DNA of 64,000 bases, taken from NCBI GenBank assembly GCA_001695595.3, contig MBPM02000007.1:1488001-1552000 (forward strand), written 5' to 3'. How positions within the stretch are numbered: position 1 is the stretch's first letter; the number at the start of each line of letters is the position of its first letter. Source of the DNA: Plasmopara viticola. Its lineage: Eukaryota; Oomycota; Peronosporomycetes; Peronosporales; Peronosporaceae. The notes under the pieces were generated by a model, which saw only the letters and a list, made by a program, of their open reading frames with translations, ran no database searches and had not been told where the DNA came from. The position numbers were made by a program, and so were the translations under genes. Shown in pieces: positions 46,965 to 58,526 of the stretch.

Positions 46965-47388
46965 TGTGACGTAACCGTCGTCACTGGCAGTTTTACCGGT
47001 AACGGCCTTTACGCGACGAAAAGACATATGCATCTATAAAGAGGAAAAGGCGATTGTACAGCATTTGACAAGAACCAAGTTTTAGATGTCCAATAATCAT
47101 TAGGATCCACGAGACCTTATCGGCTGGAAGTAATCTAGGATGTGTCAAAAGCCAAAAAGCCAGATAAAGTTAAGAAAAATGATAACTTTAGGATGGTAGC
47201 AGTTGATGGCTGAGAGCCACCAGTTGGGATGTAGCAAGAAAATAAGTCTAGAAGCTCTTCACCTTATTACACTTCTCAATCTGGTTATAATTAACTGAAA
47301 CTCTTTCTCCTTCACCGACTTCGCCCCACCCGCGCCTCAGTCTCGTTCGACGACGAATTTGATAAACTTCCTTCGCGACTGTGTTACA
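46965..47388 (+). repeat. 5' LTR of the gypsy element
   Basis: 424 bp, TGTGAC...TTACA. It matches 52143-52586, especially the end (CTTCACCGACTTC, then CGCGACTRTGTT). A third, truncated copy begins near 63755. Confidence 0.75.
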
Positions 47389-50300
47389 GTGAAGCACTTG
47401 TCCTTTGAAGCTCATAAATTAAAGGCAAGGGTGCTCGTGGTCACATAGTGGAAAGCGAGTATCCTGTGATTATTGTGACAAGCCACATAAAGGGAAGTAT
47501 TAGATTACAAAGGGTAGTTTTTGAGCACGAACATAACGTTCAGTGGTTATTTAGTGTTGCTGCATGCTTGTGTGGTACAAGATCCGATACTCCTCCAGTT
47601 GGTCTGTACATTAGTGCTTTTGCCTTTTGGTGAACCCCTGTTCTGCTTCTGAAAAGACGGAAAATAACGTCCAGATAAGTTACTCACTTGGCTTTGCTTG
47701 ATCTACATTCGATAAAACCTAAGCTGTTTTAGTCAGCTTATATAAATGGGAAATCGAAAGACGCATGAACCCACGAACCCGGTCATAAATACCACGGAGC
47801 TTTTTGTAAACCGTAGCAAGGATCTCGACAAGCTGCAAAAACCCTTGTGTTTATTAACGGAGAAACAGCTAATGATTGTCCAGATTATTTGAAACAACAT
47901 CCCGGAATTTAAGGATTTACGTGTCAGAAATTTGATGTACGACATGACTGTAGACCCAAGGGCCGTATTCATCAATTCCAAGAGCTTTCGGAAGACTCAT
48001 TAGACCACTCTATCTATTTCTACAAAAATCGTAAATCGTGAACAAAATATAATCAGTTTCATTTTTTTTAATGGTTTGGTATATAATACAAAAAGCTCTG
48101 AGAAGTCCAGCAAGTATGGCCCAACAATGAGGCCGTACGGCTTAACGCCCATTTCTAAAACCAAGACCTCGTCAACATAGCCGAATAAGTGCTCTATATC
48201 ACAATGGAATTATACGGCCAACGTCGCACTCAAGATTACAAGTGCCGAAACCGCAAGATGCGACAAATGCCAATGGCCTAGTGGAATTAACCACTCAGGC
48301 TGATGTAACTCCCTCCGCAGTCACAGAACAAGATACACTGTCCATGCAGCAAGTACTGTTGTATCTCAGTCACCACCAACAATAATACCAAGCTCAGTGC
48401 GAGCTTAAATGCAAGCCCAAAAGCAAATTTTTTATAAGTGTTTCTCGTTGCATCAAGAGGCGAGCAGAAGAAAAAAAATACGATGGGAGATATGGCAGAG
48501 ATACTGAATTATGGATCTTCGTGACGGAACGGTACTAGGCCAATAAGCGCCACTTGATGACAACAGAATCGTCAGCCTTTGTGACGCTTATCTTACGTAA
48601 TTAAGCCAAATGCGCACTAAATTGGTACCGTGCCTTTATCGCCGACTGCGAACGCATGAACGTGCACAAAACATGAGCACTTATTAAAACACAATTGTGC
48701 ACACACTTCAGACATAGGATTTTGAGTATAACCTTCGAATGCGAAATTTTCTGAAACAAAGGGAAACTATCCTTGAGTACGTCTTATATTCCAGGACTTG
48801 ATGTCCCAAACTGAATTGAAAATTTGTTAATTAAGAAACAATTTTTCGGAATGGAATACGGAAAAAACGATAGGTGACCGACAACGCCACAGCAATTACA
48901 TATTGCCGATAAAGTCCAGTTGTTGTTCTTGTCCTCTCTGTTATCAAACCGCTTTGTTTCTGACTTGTTCGCACGATAGATCGATTCTGTAGGCACTGTC
49001 TTGAACGACTTGGTCGATATACGATTTTGTTCACCCGAGTTTTAGACAAACTCGAAGCTGGATGCAATTTCAATGCGTTCCTGAAGAGAACTCGGCCTTT
49101 CTTTCTTGATCTTCTTTGAGTCTACCGCTTTCAAGCACACGGTACCGAATCGTTTTATTAGAGATGCACTATAAGCTATCTCTGAAGCAGAAAATATTGA
49201 GGACTTTGGTCCGAAGAGACCCATCACCGTCTTCATCGACAATAGATGCAGCCCTAACGTTGTATTCAAGGACGTGGTAAAGCTACTTGAGCTCGCAATA
49301 AGCAAGGGTGAGATGATGCGAGACGACCTTGGTACATACCAGGGTGTTCACCACCCTCGACAAACGCTGCACATGATCTTGCAGATACCCAGGTTTTCAT
49401 TTACATCAGAAACGTTTTAGGTCATGCCCATACCTGAAAATATGGATGTTAACATCGGCATGACGTGGCTTCGTGAGCAAGATCCGAATACCAATTGAAC
49501 TACTGGGCGCGTGCCAACTCGCATAAACACTGAGCACCACGCGACAATTCGATGCAAACCGCATAATGAACGTCCGTTCAGATGGACTGCTGGACAATAC
49601 AAGGCTCGAAAAAACCAGAACCGTGAGATTTTCGATTGCTATCGGCAACAAGGCCGCCATGGCCGTCGTGGAATGACACAGCTAATTTTCTTCTCACAAA
49701 CTTTGATAATGTTGCGTCACGAAAAAGACATTCATTCTATCTTTGTAATCCGCATGATTCTATAAAGGCTGAGCGCTTCAAGAATCAAGGATGGATTTTG
49801 CTTAAGGATAATCCGACGTATGAAACGCTACGAAAGTATGCGGACACAGTGTCATTGAGCACCCGGTACCAAGCCGAGATTCATCAAACAATGATGCCAG
49901 AATCCTGAACAGCGCAGGACAATTAAAGAATGGACCAAAACAATGATTCAGCCAGACATTATGCGACCAAGTTTATCTGCCTTTTTGGCTTTAACGTTTT
50001 GCGTCAACAAGCCTGTAGGTTGGCGCATTGTGCGCGATTATCGTCAGCTACTTTAAGCGACGATCTTGCCGGCGATACCAACGTCACATTAAGAAGACAC
50101 TTTTGACACCATGTCTGGAAGTCATTGTTTCCGTGCATGAACGTACTTTGTATTTACTATCGGATTTAATTGCGTGAATCGGATATCCCGTCTACCGATT
50201 TTTTAACCTTATTTAATAATATAACACTCCCTTGGGACTGATCGGAAGGTCGGGTACGTTTAATATGCTTTTGCAGAAAGCCTTTCGAGATCAAAGGAAT

Positions 50301-52142
50301 GTGATGAGAATTTAGCTTGACGGCATCTACGTGTTCACACATAGTGACAATGTCGTGGACCACGTTACGGCCTTAGACCGTGTATCCAATCGGTGTGAAG
50401 AACAGCAAATTTATATTAAGTTGATGAGATCCCATGCCTAGGATACTTTGTCGGACGAAAAGGCATCCAAATGGACGCCGACAAGATTAAGATCATCGCA
50501 AAATAGCTTGTGCCCATAACTCATTGATTTGTCGGACGATTAGCTACGTTGCTATACCAAACTCAAGTGTCGTTTAACGCTTCCACCTGTTATCGCCCCC
50601 CGAACTTTTCGAAACCATTTGGTATAAGAATGAACACATCGAACTCCGCGATCGGGCAAGTCTTGTTCAAAAGGAGGGAGAGAAAGGGCATCAAATTACT
50701 CTTACTGGTCGGAAGATGAGGCCAGCAAAGGTAAATTACCCTTTGTTGAGCAAGGGATTCATGCAAATATGCATGCGCCAAAAGTACGGCGTGTGTATCT
50801 TCTCGAACGGTCGAAAGAGATCACAAAAAAATTATGCTGATCCTGACGCAGAAAACTACAAATTGCAGAGTAGCTCGATGGCTCAATAGATTTACTCAGC
50901 GTTTGTTCAAGTGAATTTCCGGTGAAACTATCGACGTAGCTGATGCATTATCACACAATCCAAAACATGAGAGTGAAGCTTCCCAAGTCAGCTTTCAAAG
51001 GATACTGGAAGCAGCTAAGATCCGCGAGAACGTGTTGACAATCAGGACGAAAAAGGTTACACTCGCCCAATTCTAAAAAACGATGTATGCGTGGAATAGA
51101 GACCTACAGTACCTCACCAAGGAGCTGAGAAAAGATGATGATGGGCTAAAGTACTAACTACAAGATGGCAATTTGTTTTACAAAACTGGCGAAGATGCGA
51201 CTCCACAACTGTATATGTGCATGTCTACACCGATAGAAAGGACGAAATCTTACCCGTAAAAACAATGGTTCTGTATCGGCTGACCACCCAGGGATTTACA
51301 AGACCTACCTGGCTGCACGTCAAAAATGCTACTTGCCAAAAAAGACGCAGTACTATTAGCGTTATGGTAACACTTGCAGAAAGTGTCAGCGCAACACTGT
51401 TCGGTAGACCAAACCGCCAGGATATCTTTGGTCTCTAGATAGTTCAAAGATAGATGGGACGACATTGTAATGGTCTTCGACGTGATTACCGAAGACCAAA
51501 AGTGATTACAATGCCGCCATGGTGCTTGTTGATCGCTCAACATAACGGGCTATCTTTATCACTTCGAAGACAACGGGCGTACTGCAGAACTCGCAAAGGT
51601 CTACATGAAGAAATATGTGGAGGACAATGGCGTACCAAAGGTCACTGTGTCCAACCGAGACATCAAGTTCACATCAAAGTTATGGCAAGCAATTGTGTCT
51701 GCTTTAGTAAAACAACAGAATTTGGCTTCGGCTTTTAGGCCGCAATCGGATGAACAAATGCAAAGAACAAAGGTTTTATTGTAGATTACCTCCGAAGTGT
51801 CGTCAACCCAGTACAGAATGATTGGAATGACTTTTTGCATTTGCATCTGGCTGGGATAGCATTCAATCGACGCGTACACTCTACAATTAATATGCCACTG
51901 CTAGAACCGGATCTAGGATATGTTCCTTATATGTCGGATGATGTGGCAAATACGGTCTTGTTGGCCGATGGCTCAGATCGACAATTCTTTATAGCCGTAA
52001 TTGGACTTAAACATACAGTACAAATTTTGGTGGTTTGGCGTGAGAAGGAAGTCACTCAGGAGTGCCTGGAGAACATCGACCTTTACAGAAGATCCAAAGA
52101 GATGAACCCTTGTATACTAAGTATTTTTTCGAAGGGAGGTCA

Positions 52143-52586
52143 TGTGACGTGGACGTCGTCACCCGGCGGTTTCGCCGGTAACGGCATCTATGAAATGTGA
52201 TTCAAATATTCCCGAAATAATTCTGCATTTGTTTCATCCATAGGAATAGACGATTTTACAACTTTCGACCAGAAGAAAGTTCTAGATGTTTCAAAATCAT
52301 CGGGAACCAAGAGAATTTATTGGCTGAAAGTAATTTGGATGTGCAAAAATGTAGATGAAGTAAAGAAGAAAGATAGCTTTAAGTATGGTTGCAGTCCATG
52401 GCTAAGAGCCACTAATTAGACTTTTGCAGGGTAATAAGTCGTAAGAGCTCTCAATTTAATATCACTTCTCAACTTGCTTCAAGCAATAAACACTTCTCCT
52501 CCTTCACCGACTTCACCTCGCCCCGCCCGCGCCTGAGCCTCGTCCGACGACCGACTTTATCAAGCTTCCTCCGCGACTATGTTTCA
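52143..52586 (+). repeat. 3' LTR of the gypsy element
   Basis: 444 bp. It follows the polypurine tract and has the same ends as the 5' LTR. The two LTRs show many substitutions, so the insertion is old. Confidence 0.75.
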
Positions 52587-52663
52587 TTATTAATGTCCAC
52601 ATATAATCAAATCGACAATAAACTCTTAAGACAATCCTGATCGTATGAATGCTTGAACAATTT

Positions 52664-53100
52664 TTTTTTTAGTAAAGCTGCACCCTTAGGTACCTTGTTG
52701 AGGACAGATAGTGCAGTGCCGACAGCATGGCCTTTGTTGAGCAAAACATCCAAGTAGCCGGCCAAAATGGAGAAATCTTGATTCGTTGATTGGTTGAACT
52801 TAAATAAAATACGATCATGACGAGTCTAAAAAGTTTCGCTGTCGTACGTTGTTTGTGATGATGTCGTTTGCTATCAATCTTAGATTTTACTATCACTTCG
52901 ACAAATCTTATTATTGCTTTCTTTGCCCTGTCTTTGTCATCAACATTTGTCAGCTCCTGAGTCTCTGTGACCGCTGACGCAGAAAAGTTCTTAACAACAG
53001 AAGGGGTGAAGACGCCGTGCGTTATACGTCTCATTCGACATCCGTCTCTACGTGTCAGCGAAAGTATTTGCAGCAAAGGTTCGATCAGTAGTGCAATGCG
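52664..53100 (-). pseudogene. N-terminal part of a minus-strand effector, split by a gypsy element
   Basis: On the minus strand it holds the AVTETQELTNVDDKDRA region equivalent to the acidic motif of C and D, then a jump to the part with TRHDRI and a FEDA-like helix region in a shifted frame. Most of the first WY module is deleted. The signal peptide region (53050-53100) is damaged. It ends near the 3' LTR, and the rest continues at 46964 on the other side of the element. Confidence 0.72.
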
Positions 53101-54769
53101 TTAGTAGCAAAATCACATAACAATCAGCTGACTATGTTGCAAGTTTGCAATAGATCCAGTTCACGAAAATGCATATATAAGCGCAGAATGAAGGTGCTTG
53201 CAAAGGCAGGCAAGCTGCGTGGATCTCGACAGCTCAGGTACAATAAATCAGAATGTTTGCTAGCACCCCTTTTAGTTCTTTAAGATAAAGTTTACTTGCG
53301 CCAAATGGTGAGACAACTGCAAAAGTAGTGGACTGAATGACGCGTAGCAGCAACGAGGCGCGACGAGCTACAGAGACCACAGACAGCGCAAAAAGATGAG
53401 TGCACGTACTAATGCACAAAATGGATGACGAAAATTATACCCGATCAAAGAACAGTACGATATACAAGTTGACGACATATGTTTTTAAAGCCTATGTATC
53501 TTTATGCTAAGTTCTCTCGTTAATGTCCCTACTTACATAAAAACCTTGACAATTCACGCTGTTGAAAACATTTGAGATTTCGGCTCCAGGACTTTCGTGC
53601 AACCTAAGTGTTTTTGTGTTGAAGCGGCATGAAAGTATATGAAGCCGAGCTGTATCAAATGGAGGAGTTTGGTAACCAAATCTAATGGTTGTAAAATTCT
53701 ACGAATGCTAGGCATATTTCAATATAAGGCCGAATAGACGTCAAAACTAGGATAAACTCGAAGCCAGCAGAAGTTCCTCAGAATTTCACCTATGTTACCC
53801 CGAAAGGCAGGTCAAGACTATCAAAAAAAAGATTGAACTGGTGATGCATGTGTTTTTCTGAAAATAAGAAATTGCTTCTGTTTCATACCTGCAAAACTCT
53901 AACGAGTTAGAACGGGTCCACACACTTCAAGCCGGCTCTGGATAATAAAAATCCATACTGTATTTGAGAAGTTGCTTATCAGGCAAAGGAGGTTAATTAA
54001 AAGACATAACTACAAATTATAGAATTCTTGAGCTGCACTTAATTGCTTACTTCGCGTAGCAAACCGTGAAGCCGCATTTCTTAAGAAATGATAAGTTCTA
54101 AGCCCATTTTCCATAGTTTTAAAGGATTTGGTGTAGCGTGGGTGCACTTCATTATGATAAAAACAGCAAAGCCTGCATGTAGATCTAAGGCATACAAAAT
54201 CACCAAATCTCCAAATATTTTTTTTGCTTGCTGCTTCTTCCCTCGAATCAAAACATTCGGATTGAATACCTTGATTTTCAGTCGTGCGCATTGACTCGCT
54301 TCGACACAAAGACTTCGACTGACTTACGCATTGTAGGTAAGCTTTTATGAGCAAGCTGCTCGACCATGCCCCGTCCATCAAGCCTTGAGATACCAGGTAG
54401 TGGCGATAATGGAACGCAAAAGTTAGCAACATTTTTACGTGCAGCATAAATGGTATTGTGCAACGTAAGCTTAGCAAGTCTTGTATGTCTTTTTCGTCGT
54501 GGACATGTCCATCCTAATGCCTAGCACCTTAAAATGCATTTTTTATAGTGCCCGAAAAGTAATCCCAAGCAATTGACCTAAAGAGCATATACTCTCAAAA
54601 GACAGGATCGAGAAACAGACCTGCTGTTTCAACACCATTATCCGGATTTGACATAGCCTCTAAACGAGCTTTGTGCTCATTTGGTCAATAAAGACCAGCA
54701 CTTATAGTGTTACCCGCCGAAAGCTTTGACTCAAGACTCACGGCTACAAAAGTGGCCTGTCTAATTTCC
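53101..54769. repeat. Unit 3 spacer; possible MULE N-terminal trace on the minus strand
   Basis: Collinear with 36.4-38.28 kb. A minus-strand frame of 155 codons (54010-54477) contains ECFDSREEAASKKN and a later HPRYTKSFKTMENG. This faintly recalls the FAR1-like N-terminus of MULE transposases. The same frame is broken in units 1 and 2. I do not call a gene. Confidence 0.3.
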
Positions 54770-55060
54770 TGGTGTGCACAAACCACAACTTAGCGTAAAA
54801 AAGTTCTTTTAAAGCGCTCATACATTGACCGGCCACATATCTGCATATTCTATCTTTCTAGACGCGCACAGACACAATAGAGCCACAAAACATCATATAG
54901 TGAAGATTTTGGAGCGCTAAGACATTTAACGGCGACATATTTAATCATTCTTTTTTTCTTGACGTGATTAGACAGAAAAGAGCTACAACTAATCGAATAA
55001 TGACATTTCTGATGCGCTGAGACGCTGCGACAAATGCGTCCTGTCTATCTTTCTAAATAT
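54770..55060 (+). repeat. Tandem repeat array, unit 3 copy
   Basis: About three units of ~98 bp, matching 38285-38590 one for one. Unit starts resemble TTTCTAGACGxGCACAGACxCAATAGAGCCACAA-type sequence, given here only in part. Confidence 0.55.
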
Positions 55061-58000
55061 GCCATAGTGATGGCTTGCTAGAAATTGACAAATTTGCCAA
55101 CGGTGCGGCCTTATTTGGCACGGATTTCACTCGCCCGCAGACTTTGCACGTGCGCGCATATGTTACTATTTTCCGGCTACCTATAGTGAGTGCTTACCAT
55201 CTTTCATCTTATTAGCGGTGAATCGTAGGCCTCAAATAAAATAAGATATATATAACTTAGAGTGTGAGCAATCGCTACACATGGTAGATCACACCATCGA
55301 ACAACAGCTCGGCTTCCATCAGATACAGCTGTAGCCTCGCGGCACCTAACCGCGCCAACAATATAAGTTTAAAGTTCCATTGCCTTGGAGCTATGCACAA
55401 ATCGCTTGGCACATACGCACCTTAAATTTGAAACGTGGTTTTAGCTGACTCAAGTATGGGCAACACGATAATAAAGCATTTCTGTTTTTTTACTTGTAAA
55501 TTATCTCGAAACTGGACCTCGCATTTGAGGAGAGCAGCGCGGTCGTTTTCTGCGAGAGGTGAGGGAAGTGTGTTGTACTGTGTAGTGGCTAGTGATATAC
55601 AGATTACGAGCTATATGTGATCATTTGGAGTAAATGAGAGCAATTAGCTCTTTGTCGATGACAGGCTAGTTCTTCTAAATAGCCTCGAGCCCCAACATTT
55701 GAGCGCAAGTACTTGAACTCAAATCTAAACATCTGTTTGCAATAGCATGGTGCCATGCTAAAGACTGACGCGTCACAGATGACCCATTATGATACGGCGA
55801 GGTCTGAATCAGCACCTGTAAGACACTTTCATCGAAACTATGAAAAGTATTTCCAAATTAAATTCCGTAACGAATTATGTGCTCTTTAAAAATATTCAAA
55901 AGTGGCCGAACCACCTTCGCGTGGTTCGCACTGTGAATGTGTTAGTTGACAAGGCCAACCAGTTTGTCTGGTCCATGAAGATTGGTCATTCCACAATGGG
56001 CTTGATTTAGCTCAATCTGCGTAAAGGACATGCATTCCAATAGAGCATACTATACAAAAAATTGCACTCGAACACTACTCTCACTTAGGCGATGTCATTT
56101 TTGACGCCTTTCCTCACGTGCAGCGCATGACAAAATCTCATCAAAGTACGTCTGTGTACACGCCATGTGAGCCTAGACAACTGCATCACCAAACGAATAA
56201 GCGTCGCATGGGCGTTCGAAAGTCGGCATCACCACCTGCTATCACCCGTAGTGGTAATTACAGTCACTTTCCTGCATGAAAACTAACCGTCGACTGACTC
56301 GAGTACACTACGCCAGCCATGCTATTTGTAAAACATCCTTTCTAAGGAAATCGGTGTTTTTGCCGGTGCAGGAACCGTGATAGTCTTTGATAACCGTGTA
56401 AAAAAAGCCACTTGTAATTTGGCATTCTATACTGAATGTCGGCGTGCAGTATTCTTACCATTAGCTTTGTACGAAAGAGAGTGTCAACGCCGTCACACAG
56501 ATTTTCTAGTGAAGATTATCAAAAGTATACGTAGTAATTGACTTCTGCACCTAGGTCAATCCTATGCAACCACCTCGTACCACCGAAGGCGGGTCACTTG
56601 GAAGCAAATCTTTGTATATATTTACCAAAAATTAGTACAACGCTTTACAATTACGAAGTCCTTTTTTTGTTACTTCGTAGTCCACTTTGTTCAATAGTGA
56701 TGAAACGTACATATCTTCTTCAAGTCAATCACTGCCTGGGCTACAATGTTGGCTTTAAAAGCCTCTTTAGGCTCTGTCACGAACTCCTTGATCAGATCCA
56801 AGCGGAGCTTTTAATGCTGGGGTAGTCGTCAGGCTCTTAAAGCGTCGATATTCTCCCTGAAGAGGAATGAATAGCTGAACGCTATCGTCATACACCGACA
56901 TATATCATTGAAACCTTTCTCTCCGGACCAAAGCATTCTAAGGTGCTCAATGAGTGGTATGAGTCGCTCCATTTTTCTTGACACAGTTGTCACTCTCGGA
57001 GAAATTTACTAGCGGTTTCTAAGTAAACACAATTGAACACTGACAATTCAGTTAATGCATTGACGTCAAAAAAAATTCTCCAGATAATTCGGCCTATGCC
57101 ACGCATGCTATCCAGTCACTTTAATGTTTGCTGCGTTGGCTACGTGCTACTCTACATGAGTCGTTAGAGCCGCACTTTTGATGCATTGGCCTACAATTAA
57201 TAATGTATGCAGCTTACGTTGCTTTCTAATAGCGATGCTCGGTAAAATGTGTGATTCCGCGTGCGCACTAATGCTCTTGCTGGAAGCATTAAGGTGGACG
57301 AAGCACGTGGATTTATCGCCGTTATAATGTGTGTGGATGCATCGCCATTAAATCGTGTGATTTATACAACGATGGCTGTACAACCGTTTTTTTCATCAAT
57401 TGATGCGCCAAAAACTGAGTGGAACTGGTTCATCAAAACCTTTTCGCTCTCTTCTTATTAATTTTGAAACGGCTGACCAGCCACAAATCTACTTAGGTCA
57501 ATCTTGCAATGTAGCAGCCACCTCTTTAGCTTAATGGGTCAGTACCATTGTTATCATTAGCTCTACCATTAGCCAAATTGACAGCTTAAAACTATCCTGG
57601 ATGCAAATGTCAAATGGCGATCGAACACGGCGCTAGCATCCCATAACGCTGCAAAGTTGACAAATAACGCGATGGCAAAACACTTGTCTTGATTTAAGTC
57701 ACCACGTCACGTACCTCATTACCGGTACGTGCGTCTCGTTCGCAGCCGCATCTACCACCAGCCCCTTACCATTCCTATAGACAATCACTTGCTCTTGACT
57801 AGTCTTTAATTTAATTTTCTCTGCTCCTGTTTAGTATGAGAGTGTATGTACTCCTGGTGCTCTCTACTAAACCTTCGAATTAAATTCTAATAAATCATAT
57901 TAAACGAAATTGATGCATTGGCTAGCGTCAGGATCGTTTTCCGACGCGTCTCTAGCTGTCCATGAAGTCGTCCTCGTGGACATGACCACGTACAAAAAAT

Positions 58001-58317
58001 GTGGCACAGTCGTCCGCACAAAAAATTCACCGTTATCAGGAGATGCGCGGCGTCGACGACACGTAAAAAATGGCGAGGAACGGTATTTATTCACTTAATG
58101 TTGAGATGGGAATGGGGTACTAATTCTCATCAAAAAGGTCATTTTTTCTTCAAATTTTAGCATAAATTACGGCCAAGCTTGTAATATATACTGTTTCCCT
58201 TACCTTTCTCTTGTTCTCCAATCGTGCTGTCTGTGTACTTCGTAGCCCAAGGGACCTCGTTGCTGCCACGCGTCAATCTGTCCACAACTCTCGCCCTTGT
58301 CTCTCTATTTGGCGCAA
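55061..58317. repeat. 5' flank of effector D (unit 3)
   Basis: Collinear with 38.6-42.3 kb, including GTGGTAATTxCAGTCACTT near 56250 (also near 39845). Short frames are not conserved with unit 2, so no gene is called. Confidence 0.6.
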
Positions 58318-58375
58318 GTAAGCTCGATCTTGAAATATTGTATGGTGTGCTAACTAACAGTCTTCCATTTTGTAG
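58318..58375 (+). other. Possible 5' UTR intron of effector D
   Basis: 58 nt: donor GTAAGC, branch-like GCTAACTAAC and acceptor TTTTGTAG, followed by AAAGGAG. This is the clearest of the five aligned copies. If real, it removes part of the 101 open codons that precede the start of D. Confidence 0.5.
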
Positions 58376-58526
58376 AAAGGAGAACCAAACCTGCCTCGAT
58401 CCACACTTACTCTGCCTGGTGTTTGCCTGGTGTCGCAAATCTCTTCATTCCTTGCTTGTCAATACTGTTTCAGGGTCTGAGTCTGTTGCTACATTTGCAT
58501 TCCCGCGTCATAGTCATTATTTCATC

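Larger units (their letters stand above)
46965..52586 (+). mobile_element. Ty3/gypsy LTR retrotransposon, degenerate, with both LTRs
   Basis: LTRs are 46965-47388 and 52143-52586, both starting TGTGACGT and ending CA, clearly alike but diverged. A purine tract GAAGGGAGGTCA (52131-52142) precedes the 3' LTR. Inside, on the plus strand: retropepsin remnants near 49215-49480 (TVFIDNRCSPNVV, then NIGMTWLREQDPN), reverse transcriptase with KPVGWRIVRDYRQL near 50007-50055, and an integrase tail near 51835-51960 (NRRVHSTINM, DLGYVPYM). Stops interrupt all of them. It sits in a minus-strand effector pseudogene. A target duplication was not identified. Confidence 0.8.

Noticed and set aside
54010..54477. 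A 155-codon minus-strand frame with a weak FAR1/MULE-like N-terminal look
   Set aside because: The frame is interrupted in units 1 and 2 and the resemblance is too faint to call a gene.
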